Below, piece by piece: positions 24,293 through 33,160 of a stretch of DNA of 53,978 nt. A program made the translations under genes and the position numbers. How positions within the stretch are numbered: position 1 is the first letter of the stretch; every line of letters starts with the position of its first letter. The stretch is taken from NCBI GenBank assembly GCA_021771695.1, contig JAETON010000015.1, positions 1-53,978 of the forward strand, given 5' to 3'. Under the pieces are notes generated by a model, which was not told the origin of the DNA, did no database searches, and saw only the letters and a program-made list of their open reading frames with translations. This DNA comes from Lachnospiraceae bacterium (GTDB taxonomy: Bacteria; Bacillota; Clostridia; Lachnospirales; Lachnospiraceae).

Positions 24293-25324
24293 TTATAATC
24301 CTCCATCCTTTTCTTTTAAAAATGTCATAGAATTTCTAGGAAAATCGATTGTTACAATTGTTCCAATTCCTTCTTCGGACGCAATTTGAAAACTAAGTCC
24401 AAGCTTATTACATAAATTTTTGCATAAATATAATCCCATTCCAGTGGATTTTTCATATTGTCTTCCGGTGGTACCGGTATATCCTTTTTCCATAACTCTT
24501 GGAAGGTCTTTTTTAGATATTCCAATTCCATTATCTTCAATATGAAAAACTACTTTTTCCGGATTTGCCTCTGCCCAAAACTTTATTTTAGAATTCTTTT
24601 CTTTCCTATACTTCACAGCATTGATGACCACCTGTTTCATAATAAAAGAAGACCATTTTTCGTCTGTGTAAATAAGATAGCTCAAATCCTTTAATTCCAA
24701 TTTAATTTTAGAGGTTATCAACATCCTTGCATTGGATTTTATAACATTTTCCACAATTTCTTGAAGATTCATTTCTTTTACCATATAATCTTTTTCCACA
24801 CCAGTACTTCTGGCATAATAAAGTGCTTGGTCCAAATAATATTCAACTTTATCAATTTCATTTTTTAAAGAATCTTTTATTACTGCAGAATAATTTTCCT
24901 CCATTAATTGAACTGCCGCAATTGGAGTTTTCACTTCATGAATCCACATTTCAATATACTCTCTATAGGATGATGTTTCTTCTTTATATTTCAACATTTC
25001 ATCATTCATGGATTTATTGCAAAGAGTTAAATATTCATAAAGTAACTGTCCCTCTAAAAATTCCGGCTTTTCCATCATTTCTGAAATCATATATTTTTTA
25101 TCTAATTTGTTGATATTTTTCTCTAATTGTTGATAAAATTTATACTTTTTAAAATAATCGTAGATAATTATAGTGAATTCACAAAAAAATCCAATACATA
25201 TAATATATCCGACGGAAAAATTATTCAATCCAAATGTTTTTAGTATGACTGATAATATAATAAAAAATACCATTTGCATAAAGAAAAACAATTTGTGATC
25301 CATGAAATACTTTTGAATTGTCAT
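24293..25324 (-). CDS. BceS-type intramembrane-sensing histidine kinase
   Basis: A 343-residue sensor kinase with two membrane helices (about 12-30 and 38-56), almost no outer loop between them, then DHp and ATPase domains. His129 in WIHEVKTPIAAV is the phosphorylation site; the ATPase part shows QVVINAVKYRKE (N box), DNGIGISKKDLP (G1) and STGMGLYLCKNL (G2). Kinases of this shape do not sense the drug themselves but take the signal from a Bce-type transporter, which fits the ABC genes nearby. It overlaps the regulator gene by 4 bp, so the two are coupled. Confidence 0.9.
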   Translation of the reverse strand: MTIQKYFMDHKLFFFMQMVFFIILSVILKTFGLNNFSVGYIICIGFFCEFTIIIYDYFKKYKFYQQLEKNINKLDKKYMISEMMEKPEFLEGQLLYEYLTLCNKSMNDEMLKYKEETSSYREYIEMWIHEVKTPIAAVQLMEENYSAVIKDSLKNEIDKVEYYLDQALYYARSTGVEKDYMVKEMNLQEIVENVIKSNARMLITSKIKLELKDLSYLIYTDEKWSSFIMKQVVINAVKYRKEKNSKIKFWAEANPEKVVFHIEDNGIGISKKDLPRVMEKGYTGTTGRQYEKSTGMGLYLCKNLCNKLGLSFQIASEEGIGTIVTIDFPRNSMTFLKEKDGGL

Positions 25325-25992
25325 ATCATATATCCCTGTCCTCTTTTTGTCTGAATAAACTCCTTTTGTCCGATAGATTTTAACTTTTTACGCAGTCTGT
25401 TTACATTTACAGTTAATGTATTATCATCTACAAATTCATTAGACTGCCACAAAGCTTCCATTAACTGATCTCTTGAAACAATTGCTCCTTTATTTTCTAA
25501 TAATGTATACAAAATACGAATTTCGTTTTTACTTAATTCCATTTCTTCATCTTTGTATTTTACAATGCTTTTATTAAAATAAACTTCCAATCCTTCATAA
25601 ACGATTTTTTGATCGATGCTTATTTTTTGTGTCCTTTTTAGTAAAGACGCAATTCTTGCAACCAATATTTGCGTATTATATGGTTTTGCAATAAAATCAT
25701 CCGCTCCTAAATTCATGCTCATTAACTCATCCATTTCACTGTCTCTGCTTGTTACAACAATAATTGGAATGTCTGAATGGCTGCGTATTTCCCGGCAAAT
25801 ATAATATCCATCATAAACAGGCAGATTGATATCTAAAAGTATCAAATCTGCCTGTTTGTTAAGACAATCTTCAATTATTGTTTCAAAATTTTTGAGAGGA
25901 ATCGTTTGATATCCATATTTCTCTAAAAATTTACACAGTTGCGTACGGATAGGTTCATGATCTTCTACGATTAGAATTTTTGCCTTTTCCAT
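25321..25992 (-). CDS. OmpR family response regulator (BceR type)
   Basis: A 223-residue regulator with a receiver domain (1-115; acidic pocket Glu10/Asp11, phospho-acceptor Asp54 in LILLDINLP, Lys in FIAKPY) and a C-terminal winged helix (about 130-223; ELSKNEIRILYTLLENKG, VNRLRKKL, IQTKRGQGYMI). It should be phosphorylated by the kinase encoded right after it and activate the ABC genes. The gene starts 12 bp after the stop of serS, so it may be read together with serS. Confidence 0.9.
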   Translation of the reverse strand: MEKAKILIVEDHEPIRTQLCKFLEKYGYQTIPLKNFETIIEDCLNKQADLILLDINLPVYDGYYICREIRSHSDIPIIVVTSRDSEMDELMSMNLGADDFIAKPYNTQILVARIASLLKRTQKISIDQKIVYEGLEVYFNKSIVKYKDEEMELSKNEIRILYTLLENKGAIVSRDQLMEALWQSNEFVDDNTLTVNVNRLRKKLKSIGQKEFIQTKRGQGYMI

Positions 25993-26004
25993 ACTTTCCC
26001 CCTT

Positions 26005-27282
26005 TTATTTTATAACTTCCATTCCACCCATATATGGTCTTAATGCTTCTGGAATTTTTACACTGCCGTCTGCTTGAAGGTTATTTTCCAAAAATGCAAT
26101 TAACATTCTTGGCGGAGCAACAACTGTATTATTTAACGTATGTGCAAAATAGTTTCCTTTTTCACCTTTGATACGAATTCTCAATCTTCTTGCCTGAGCA
26201 TCTCCTAAATTAGAACAGCTTCCTACTTCAAAATATTTCTTCTGTCTTGGAGACCATGCTTCTACGTCTACTGATTTTACTTTCAAATCTGCCAGATCTC
26301 CGGAACAGCATTCCAATGTTCTTACCGGAATATCCAATGAACGGAATAAATCTACTGTATTTTTCCACAATTTATCATACCATTCTTTACTTTCCTCTGG
26401 TTTACATACAACAATCATTTCCTGTTTTTCAAACTGGTGGATTCTATAAACTCCTCGTTCCTCAATTCCATGAGCACCTTTTTCCTTACGGAAACATGGA
26501 GAATAACTTGTCAGTGTCTGAGGCAGAGCATCCTCCTGCAATGTTGTATCAATAAATTTACCGATCATAGAATGTTCACTGGTACCAATCAAGTACAAAT
26601 CTTCCCCTTCAATTTTGTACATCATTGCATCCATTTCATCAAAACTCATAACACCTGTTACAACATTGCTGCGAATCATAAATGGAGGCACACAATAGGT
26701 AAAACCTCGATGAATCATAAAATCTCTTGCATAAGATATGACTGCTGAATGAAGTCTTGCAATATCTCCCATTAAATAATAAAATCCATTTCCCGCAACT
26801 TTTCTTGCACTATCTAAATCAATTCCATTAAATTTTTCCATAATTTCTGTATGATATGGAATTTCATAGTCTGGTACCACCGGTTCTCCAAATTTCTCTA
26901 CTTCTACATTTTCGCTGTCATCTTTTCCGATTGGTACAGATGAATCAATAATATTTGGAATTGTCATCATAATTTTTCTAATTTTCTCTTCTACATCTTT
27001 TTCTTTTGCAGACAATTCCTCAATCCGTCCAGCTTGAGAAGTTACTTGTTTCTTTACTTCTTCTGCCTCTTCTTTTTTCCCTTGTCCCATTAATGCGCCA
27101 ATCTGTTTTGATAATTTATTTCGATTTGCACGCAGTTCCTGTACTTCCTGTTTGATTTCCCTATTTTCCTTATCCAATTCAATCACTTCATCCACTAATG
27201 GAAGTTTCTGATCTTGAAATTTATTTTTAATATTCTGTTTCACAATTTCCGGATTTTCTCTTAAAAATTTAATATCTAACAT
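26005..27282 (-). CDS. serS: Seryl-tRNA synthetase
   Basis: A 425-residue class II synthetase charging tRNA-Ser, and also tRNA-Sec if present. N-terminal antiparallel coiled coil (about 25-105) that grips the long variable arm, followed by motif 2 (PCFRKEKGAHGIEERGVYRIHQFEK) and motif 3 (AHTLNNTVVAPPRMLIAFLEN). The ATG at 27282 (MLDIKFLRENPE) follows GGAGGG; the TTG start four codons upstream is inside that site. A tRNA-Ser gene lies at the right end of this window. serS sits between the DUF4446 gene and the two-component genes on the minus strand. Confidence 0.97.
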   Translation of the reverse strand: MLDIKFLRENPEIVKQNIKNKFQDQKLPLVDEVIELDKENREIKQEVQELRANRNKLSKQIGALMGQGKKEEAEEVKKQVTSQAGRIEELSAKEKDVEEKIRKIMMTIPNIIDSSVPIGKDDSENVEVEKFGEPVVPDYEIPYHTEIMEKFNGIDLDSARKVAGNGFYYLMGDIARLHSAVISYARDFMIHRGFTYCVPPFMIRSNVVTGVMSFDEMDAMMYKIEGEDLYLIGTSEHSMIGKFIDTTLQEDALPQTLTSYSPCFRKEKGAHGIEERGVYRIHQFEKQEMIVVCKPEESKEWYDKLWKNTVDLFRSLDIPVRTLECCSGDLADLKVKSVDVEAWSPRQKKYFEVGSCSNLGDAQARRLRIRIKGEKGNYFAHTLNNTVVAPPRMLIAFLENNLQADGSVKIPEALRPYMGGMEVIK

Positions 27283-27295
27283 TTTGCCCTCCAAT

Positions 27296-27787
27296 TTACT
27301 GATTCATACAATCTTCTAATGCAATTAATTCTTCTTTTGATAACGCTGCTTTTGATTTTCCATTTACAATTTCTTTCGCATAAACATAAGTAGCCTGCTG
27401 GCTGTTCATTCCATTCAGCAGTGTACCATTATTATTTTTATCTAATAATGCGATCACAAAACTGGTTTCGCCGCCCATATCACGAAATGCATTATATTTA
27501 TATATTTTCATTTTTGAGAATGATTTTGCATATTCACCTTCTATTCTCATCATTTCCGCATGAATTGCTTTTTGTTCTTCTGTAACATCTTCTAATTGTT
27601 CAAATTTTTCAAAAATACTTTTCTCCAATGATTTTCCATCATTTCCTGATAGAAATGTTTTATAACGCTTTTTCATTTTTCCCGTTTTTACAAAAAGTAT
27701 AATAACAAGAAGAAATTCAAAAAGTGAAAAACCTGCGAGTCCTATAATGATGTACATTATATCTACGCTTTTTAAAATATCCAGCAT
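27296..27787 (-). CDS. DUF4446 family membrane protein
   Basis: A 163-residue protein with one N-terminal membrane helix (about 11-33) and a cytosolic coiled-coil and small alpha/beta part (KYNAFRDMGGETSFVIALLDKNNNGTLLNG). This is the DUF4446 pattern; the family regularly follows parB in Clostridia. The function is unknown; the linkage suggests a role near chromosome segregation or the membrane at the poles, but this is inference. It starts 14 bp after the parB stop and ends just before serS. Confidence 0.85.
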   Translation of the reverse strand: MLDILKSVDIMYIIIGLAGFSLFEFLLVIILFVKTGKMKKRYKTFLSGNDGKSLEKSIFEKFEQLEDVTEEQKAIHAEMMRIEGEYAKSFSKMKIYKYNAFRDMGGETSFVIALLDKNNNGTLLNGMNSQQATYVYAKEIVNGKSKAALSKEELIALEDCMNQ

Positions 27788-27801
27788 CTGCTATATTCCT
27801 C

Positions 27802-28689
27802 CTAAATTGATTTTATCATATCCACAATTCGTTCTAACTCATCGCGGGAATAGTATTCTATTTCAATTTTTCCTTTATTATTTTTCTTATTTTTAATGCT
27901 GACTTTGCTTCCTAATATTTGTTTCATAGATTCTTCTAAGTCCGTATATAAAAAGCTGTAGTCTTCTTTTATTTTTTCTTTCTTTGGCTTATTGATTTCT
28001 TTTACCAGTTTTTCAATATCTCTGACACTAAGTTTTTCATCAAAAACTTTCATAGCTGCTTCATATTGTTGATTACCATCATGAATTGCAAGTAATGCTC
28101 TTGCATGACCGGTACTAATCATTTCTTCCTCCAGCATTCGCTGCACTCTTTCATCCAGCTTCAACAATCTTAATGAATTTGTAATCGCAGCACGGCTTTT
28201 ACTAACTTTTGCAGCAACCTCATCTTGTTTTAAATGAAATTCTTCCATTAATCGTTTATAAGCCATTGCTTCTTCAATTGGGCTTAAATTTTCTCTTTGT
28301 ATATTCTCAATTAATGCAATTTCAACAATTTCATTATCCGTAAAATCTCTGATAATTACAGGAACCTCTTTTAAACCAGCTAATTTTGCAGCTCTCCATC
28401 TTCGCTCACCTGCAATAATTTCATAAAAATTATCTCTTTTTTTTACTAAAAGAGGCTGAAGAATTCCAAATTGTTTAATAGAATCTGCAAGTTCTTGTAA
28501 ACTATCTTCATCAAACTGATTTCTAGGCTGATCTGGATTTGGTTCAATTTTTTGAATTGGAAGCGTCATTTCTTTATCACGATTTAATTCTTTTTCTAAT
28601 GAATTTTTTTTCTTATTATTTTCAATCATCGGTTCACTTGGAATTAAGGTATTTAATCCTCTTCCTAAGCCCTTCTTCTTTGCTGCCAT
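27802..28689 (-). CDS. parB: Chromosome partitioning protein ParB (Spo0J)
   Basis: A 295-residue CTP-dependent DNA clamp that loads at parS and spreads, organising the origin and recruiting SMC. It shows the ParB/Srx domain with IAGERRWRAAK (the CTP-binding GERRxRA box), LIENIQRENLSPIEEA, the helix-turn-helix QDEVAAKVSKSRAAITNSLRLLKL and a C-terminal dimerisation domain. The start overlaps the parA stop by one base (TAATG). Two perfect parS sites lie upstream of parA. It is 12-14 kb from oriC. Confidence 0.97.
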   Translation of the reverse strand: MAAKKKGLGRGLNTLIPSEPMIENNKKKNSLEKELNRDKEMTLPIQKIEPNPDQPRNQFDEDSLQELADSIKQFGILQPLLVKKRDNFYEIIAGERRWRAAKLAGLKEVPVIIRDFTDNEIVEIALIENIQRENLSPIEEAMAYKRLMEEFHLKQDEVAAKVSKSRAAITNSLRLLKLDERVQRMLEEEMISTGHARALLAIHDGNQQYEAAMKVFDEKLSVRDIEKLVKEINKPKKEKIKEDYSFLYTDLEESMKQILGSKVSIKNKKNNKGKIEIEYYSRDELERIVDMIKSI

Positions 28690-29459
28690 TATTCATTACC
28701 TCCATTCTCTATTACTTCTTCTGCAAGATAACCATAACTCTCTGCACCTACAGAATGAGCATCATATAAGTTAATTGGAAGTCCATGACTTGGAGCTTCT
28801 GCCAATCGCACATTTCTTGGAATAATTGTTTTATAAATATTCTGATTTAAATACGATTTTACATTTTCCACAACCTGTAACGACAAATTTGTTCTAGCAT
28901 CATACATTGTAAATACAACACCTTCAATTGTTAAATCTGGATTTAAACTTTTTTGAATTAATTCAATCGTATAAATTAATTGCGTTAAGCCGTCCAGTGC
29001 ATAAAATTCACATTGAATTGGTACAATAACTGTATTTGCTGCTGTCATAGCATTTACAGTCAACATACCAAGTGCCGGCGGACAGTCAATAATAATAAAT
29101 TCATATAAATCCTTTACTTTTTCCAAATGATTTTTTAAAATAAATTGCATTTTATCAACTGTCATTAATTCAATTTCAGCACCTGCAAGATTCCTATTTG
29201 CAGGAAGTAAAGATAAATTTTCAAATAATTCTTCACAAATGCATTCTTGAATTGAATATTCTTCCGTTATAACTTCATATGTGGTTTTATCTAAATCATT
29301 TTTATCTAATCCTAATCCACTGGTAGTATTTCCTTGAGGATCCATATCAATAATCAGTGTTTTCTTTCCTCTAGCCGCTAAAGCCGCTGAAAGATTTACT
29401 GCGGTTGTTGTCTTCCCAACACCACCTTTTTGATTAGCAATTGCAATAATTCTTCCCAT
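28689..29459 (-). CDS. parA: Chromosome partitioning ATPase ParA (Soj)
   Basis: A 256-residue deviant Walker A ATPase: IAIANQKGGVGKTTTAVNLSA at the N-terminus with the signature Lys, plus LIIDMDPQGNTTSGLG and FIIIDCPPALG. It works with ParB in origin segregation and regulates DnaA. Two ATGs follow each other; the second (29459) is 6 nt from AAGGAG, a better spacing than the first (29462). ParS sites are 50-110 bp upstream of the start, so ParB may also influence this operon (parA-parB-DUF4446, maybe serS and beyond). Confidence 0.97.
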   Translation of the reverse strand: MGRIIAIANQKGGVGKTTTAVNLSAALAARGKKTLIIDMDPQGNTTSGLGLDKNDLDKTTYEVITEEYSIQECICEELFENLSLLPANRNLAGAEIELMTVDKMQFILKNHLEKVKDLYEFIIIDCPPALGMLTVNAMTAANTVIVPIQCEFYALDGLTQLIYTIELIQKSLNPDLTIEGVVFTMYDARTNLSLQVVENVKSYLNQNIYKTIIPRNVRLAEAPSHGLPINLYDAHSVGAESYGYLAEEVIENGGNE

Positions 29460-29511
29460 CATTTTCTCCTTTTGAGAAATATTATATCACTATTCTATTT
29501 CTATTTCTATA

Positions 29512-29527
29512 TGTTTCACGTGAAACA
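29512..29527. promoter_or_regulatory. parS site 1
   Basis: TGTTTCACGTGAAACA, a perfect 16-bp palindrome that matches the known Firmicute parS consensus. It is the loading site for ParB. Confidence 0.97.
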
Positions 29528-29551
29528 TTTTATTTTTATTTGTACATTCGA

Positions 29552-29567
29552 TGTTTCACGTGAAACA
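29552..29567. promoter_or_regulatory. parS site 2
   Basis: A second, identical TGTTTCACGTGAAACA palindrome, 40 bp from the first, giving a double ParB site between parA and argS. Confidence 0.97.
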
Positions 29568-29569
29568 TA

Positions 29570-29608
29570 AAAAAGAAGAGATATCTCAAATTGATATTTC
29601 TTCTTTTT
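29570..29608 (-). terminator. Terminator of argS
   Basis: AAAAAGAAGAGATATC (29570-29585) pairs with GATATTTCTTCTTTTT (29593-29608), one mismatch, with T-runs. It ends argS just before the parS sites. Confidence 0.85.
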
Positions 29609-29627
29609 AATATAATAAAAATTCATA

Positions 29628-31313
29628 TTACATTTGCTCTGGACACTGAATCCCTAATAAATCCAAGCCATCTCTAATTACCTGTTTTGCGATGATAACA
29701 AGTTTGACTCTTGCCTTCATTAAATTTTCATCTTCTACCTTACACTGATTTTCATGATAAAATCGATTGAATGCTTGAGCTACCGCCATTACATATCTTG
29801 ATACAACAGAAGGTTCTAATCTTTCTGCAGCTGTTTTTACCACTTCTGGAAATCTATCAATTTCCTTTAATAAAGCAACCGAAGTTTCATCTGTAATAAG
29901 AGATGCATCAATTTCTCCAACTTCTGTAATTCCTGTTTTTCTCAAAACACTTGCTGCACGTGCATAAGTATATTGAACATAAGGACCAGTTTCCCCATCA
30001 AAACTGTGAATTTTTTCCCAAGTAAATGTCACATCCTTAATTCTCTGATTATATAAATCATTAAAAATAATTGCACCAATACCAACTTTTCTAGCAACAT
30101 CATCCTTGTTCTCCAAATCTGGATTCTTCTGTTCAATAATTTCTTTAATCTTAGAAACAGATTCTTTTAAAATATCTTCCGCATATACAATATTTCCACT
30201 TCTCGTTGAAAGCTTTCCACCTTCTAAACTTACAAGACCATAAGGAACATGTATCAACTGTTCTTTTGCCCATTCATATCCCATCAATTCTACAACCTTA
30301 AATACTTGTGCAAAATGAAGTTTCTGTTCCAAACCTGTAACATAAATACATTTATCAAAATGATAGTTTTCCTTTCGATAAAAAATTGCTGCGAGATCAC
30401 GAGTAGCATAAATAGAACTTCCATCTTTTTTTGTAATCAAACATGGAGCCATATCATAATCATCAAGATTTACAATCATAGCTCCCTGACTTTCTTCTAA
30501 AAGTCCTTTCTTTGTTAATTCGTCAACTATAGCTCCTGTTTTATCACGATAAAAGCTTTCTCCTGTATAGTGATCGAATCCCAAATTTAAAATATTATAA
30601 ATCCGCTTATATTCTACCAAACTAATGTCTTTAAACCATTTCCAAATAGAAAGTGCCTCTTCATCTCCCTGCTCCATCTTCACAAACCATTCTCTCGCCT
30701 GATCATTCAAAGAATCATCTTTTTCTGCCTCTTTATGAAATTTCACATAAAGTTCCAATAATTCTGGAATTCCCTTTTCTTCTACAGCTTCTTTACTTCC
30801 CCACTTTTTATAAGCAACAATTAATTTTCCAAACTGTGTACCCCAGTCTCCCAAATGATTAATTCTTTCTACATGATATCCAAGTTTATCAAAAATGTGA
30901 TATAAAGAATTTCCAATAATCGTTGTTCTCAAATGACCTACATGGAAGTTCTTTGCAACATTTGGTGAAGAATAGTCAATACATATAGTTTTTCCTTCTC
31001 CAATCTTAGATGAACCATAATTTTTTCCAATTTTTCTCAACACCTCTTTCACATAAATTTCTTTATTTACATAGAAATTTACATATGGTCCCATGGCAGC
31101 AACTTTTGATAAATCTTTTGTAACTTCAATTTTCCCAGCAATTTCTTCGGCTATCATATTAGGTGCTTTCCGAAAAATTTTAGCCAATTGAAAACAAGGA
31201 AATGCAAAATCACCCATATCCTCTTTCGGAGGTATTTCTAAAATTCCTGAAATAATTTCCTTATCCAATTCCTCAATTGTTTCATCAATTAAATCAATAA
31301 TTTTATTTTTCAT
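29628..31313 (-). CDS. argS: Arginyl-tRNA synthetase
   Basis: A 561-residue class I synthetase. Motifs: KNFHVGHLRTT (HIGH box, His124-His127), GGKLSTRSGN where the KMSKS box is replaced by KLSTR as usual in ArgRS, an N-terminal Add1 domain (PPKEDMGDFAFPCFQLAK) and the C-terminal DALR anticodon-binding domain (VSRYVMAVAQAFNRFYHE). Full length. It is preceded closely (15 bp) by a coiled-coil protein gene on the same strand and ends at a terminator next to parS. Confidence 0.97.
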   Translation of the reverse strand: MKNKIIDLIDETIEELDKEIISGILEIPPKEDMGDFAFPCFQLAKIFRKAPNMIAEEIAGKIEVTKDLSKVAAMGPYVNFYVNKEIYVKEVLRKIGKNYGSSKIGEGKTICIDYSSPNVAKNFHVGHLRTTIIGNSLYHIFDKLGYHVERINHLGDWGTQFGKLIVAYKKWGSKEAVEEKGIPELLELYVKFHKEAEKDDSLNDQAREWFVKMEQGDEEALSIWKWFKDISLVEYKRIYNILNLGFDHYTGESFYRDKTGAIVDELTKKGLLEESQGAMIVNLDDYDMAPCLITKKDGSSIYATRDLAAIFYRKENYHFDKCIYVTGLEQKLHFAQVFKVVELMGYEWAKEQLIHVPYGLVSLEGGKLSTRSGNIVYAEDILKESVSKIKEIIEQKNPDLENKDDVARKVGIGAIIFNDLYNQRIKDVTFTWEKIHSFDGETGPYVQYTYARAASVLRKTGITEVGEIDASLITDETSVALLKEIDRFPEVVKTAAERLEPSVVSRYVMAVAQAFNRFYHENQCKVEDENLMKARVKLVIIAKQVIRDGLDLLGIQCPEQM

Positions 31314-31328
31314 AATCGTCCCTTTCTA

Positions 31329-32078
31329 TCATTCCATTAGTGCCTGTACAATAATTGAATTTGACTTCCATCTTATAATGGAAAATTCTTTTGTAAGTTT
31401 GTCTTCCAAAATTTTTCTGCTATTTTGAAAAATTTCAATATCTTTTGGAATTTTCGGCTTACCATGAAATTGTATTAAAATTTTATATTTATCTATATAT
31501 TTTTCTAAATTTATTACATATACTCCTGTTTCAAAAATAAGAAACTTCATTAATTCTTCAAATCCTTTTAAGAATGAAAAATTCATACAAACATTTGATG
31601 TTTGGTCTGGAAAATCATAATTCATACGGACTTCCGGATGTATCATTTTCATATGCTCCATCAATTTTTGAAAAGCAGGAATAAATAAAACTTTTTCATC
31701 TTGGTTCAAATCATAATCTGTATCAATGATAAAATAGTTTTCTTCTAAACCTTCTAAATATCCTGAAAGCGTTTTTATCTTTTTTTCTATCTCTTGAATC
31801 TCTGCAGTCCTTTTTCGTATGGAAGTATCTAATTTGGTTGTATCAACAGATGCATTTGATAGTTCTTCTTCTTCAAAATTCAATGGTGAAAATACTTTTC
31901 GTATATGGTAAATCCTATTTTGATCTGCCGCATCACTTATTTTTTTATTTTTATCTTCTCTCATCTGATACAATTCTTTCCGAAGTTCTTCCTTCCTGCA
32001 ATTTAACTGATGAATTTCATCAATTAAATAATCATACAATTGATTAATTAAATGATCTTTATCTATTTTCTTTTCCAT
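31329..32078 (-). CDS. Coiled-coil protein of unknown function
   Basis: A 249-residue soluble protein. The first half is charged and helical (about 5-115; ELRKELYQMREDKNKKISDAADQ, RTAEIQEIEKKIKTL) and likely forms a coiled coil. The second half (about 120-249) is mixed alpha/beta with FLKGFEELMKFLIFETGVYVINLEKY and a C-terminal WKSNSIIVQALM. The layout recalls DegS-type kinases with a decayed ATPase domain, but no N, G1 or G2 box is visible, so I do not claim this. It has a ribosome site in GGTGGTGAAAGAATGG upstream and is probably transcribed with argS. Confidence 0.5.
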   Translation of the reverse strand: MEKKIDKDHLINQLYDYLIDEIHQLNCRKEELRKELYQMREDKNKKISDAADQNRIYHIRKVFSPLNFEEEELSNASVDTTKLDTSIRKRTAEIQEIEKKIKTLSGYLEGLEENYFIIDTDYDLNQDEKVLFIPAFQKLMEHMKMIHPEVRMNYDFPDQTSNVCMNFSFLKGFEELMKFLIFETGVYVINLEKYIDKYKILIQFHGKPKIPKDIEIFQNSRKILEDKLTKEFSIIRWKSNSIIVQALME

Positions 32079-32133
32079 TCTTTCACCACCTTTTATTTAT
32101 CATAAACGAAAAAAAGAAGAAATCAAAGTATTA

Positions 32134-32162
32134 TTGTATCAAAAGTTTGTTTATCATATAAT
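32134..32162 (+). promoter_or_regulatory. Promoter of alpha/beta hydrolase gene
   Basis: TTGTAT (32134-32139), 17-bp spacer, TATAAT (32157-32162), 47 bp before the ATG at 32210. Confidence 0.65.
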
Positions 32163-32209
32163 AGTAGTATAGACTAAAAACTAGTACCTGCGAAAGAAAG
32201 GAGTTACCT

Positions 32210-33160
32210 ATGAAAAATTTTCATAAATTAAAAAACATTTCAATACTCAGCAGTCTTACCGTTGCAGGAATTTATGTAATTAATCGTACCACCACATTTA
32301 TTTGTAATTTAAAAGATTCTTTTTATTCTACCAACGAACATACTTACAAATGGAGATTTGGTAAAATCTTTTATACCAAACACGGGAAAGGTTCCCCAAT
32401 CCTCTTAATTCACAATCTTGACAGTGGAAGTTCAGGAATGGAATATTACAAACTTTTAGAACCATTATCTAAAAAACATACCGTTTACACTTTAGATCTG
32501 CTTGGATGTGCAAGATCTGAAAAACCACAGCTGACATATACCAGCTATTTGTATGTACAATTAATCAATGACTTTATCAAAAACGTCATTCATCAAAAAA
32601 CAGATGTTATTGCTGCTGGTAAATCAGCTTCCATTGTAATTCAGGCATGTAATATGGAAAAAGACAATTTCCACAAGCTTTTATTCATCAATCCTGAAAA
32701 TATGTCTGTTTCCAGACACTACCCGACAAAACGTAAAAAACTCCTAAAATACATGTTAGAATGTCCAATTTTAGGAACTTTTACTTATAACTTAATCCAT
32801 TCCATGCTGATGGTAGAAAAGAGATTTTATAAAAAATATTTTCAATTTCCAGCAAACATTAAAAGATCTTATATTGATGCCTATTATCAAGCTGCACATT
32901 TATCAGGCTCTAAATCAAAATATTTATATGCAAGTTTAAAATCTGATTATATCAACTGCAATTTGATTTCATCATTAAAAAATATAGATCAAAGCATTTA
33001 TTTAGCAATCAGCCATAACCTTCCAGATGCACAAAATACACTGGAGCAATATCAAGTATTAAATCCATCCGTTGAAGGCTGCTTTTTAAAAAATGCAAAA
33101 TATATTCCTCAATTGGAGGATCCTGAAAGTATTTTAAATATTTGCAAAATCTTTTTCTAA
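32210..33160 (+). CDS. Alpha/beta-hydrolase fold protein with altered active site
   Basis: A 316-residue protein with an N-terminal hydrophobic segment (about 9-31) that may anchor it, then an alpha/beta-hydrolase core: PILLIHNLDSGSSG (oxyanion region, 63-76), YTLDLLGCARSEKP (93-106), the nucleophile elbow AAGKSASIV (Ser139) and a C-terminal KYIPQLEDPES. In active members the last motif reads GHxPQLExPE; here the His position is Tyr298. The protein may be inactive or use another base. AAGGAG precedes the ATG. It is the only plus-strand gene in this part and its stop codon overlaps the rsmG stop. Confidence 0.8.
   Translation: MKNFHKLKNISILSSLTVAGIYVINRTTTFICNLKDSFYSTNEHTYKWRFGKIFYTKHGKGSPILLIHNLDSGSSGMEYYKLLEPLSKKHTVYTLDLLGCARSEKPQLTYTSYLYVQLINDFIKNVIHQKTDVIAAGKSASIVIQACNMEKDNFHKLLFINPENMSVSRHYPTKRKKLLKYMLECPILGTFTYNLIHSMLMVEKRFYKKYFQFPANIKRSYIDAYYQAAHLSGSKSKYLYASLKSDYINCNLISSLKNIDQSIYLAISHNLPDAQNTLEQYQVLNPSVEGCFLKNAKYIPQLEDPESILNICKIFF

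Noticed and set aside
29956-29963. CACGTG core inside argS that resembles parS
   Set aside because: The flanks (TGCTGCACGTGCATAA) do not match TGTTTCACGTGAAACA; only the two sites at 29512 and 29552 are real matches.
31329-32078. Calling the coiled-coil protein a histidine kinase
   Set aside because: No phospho-His motif and no N, G1 or G2 boxes are visible; the resemblance is only in outline.
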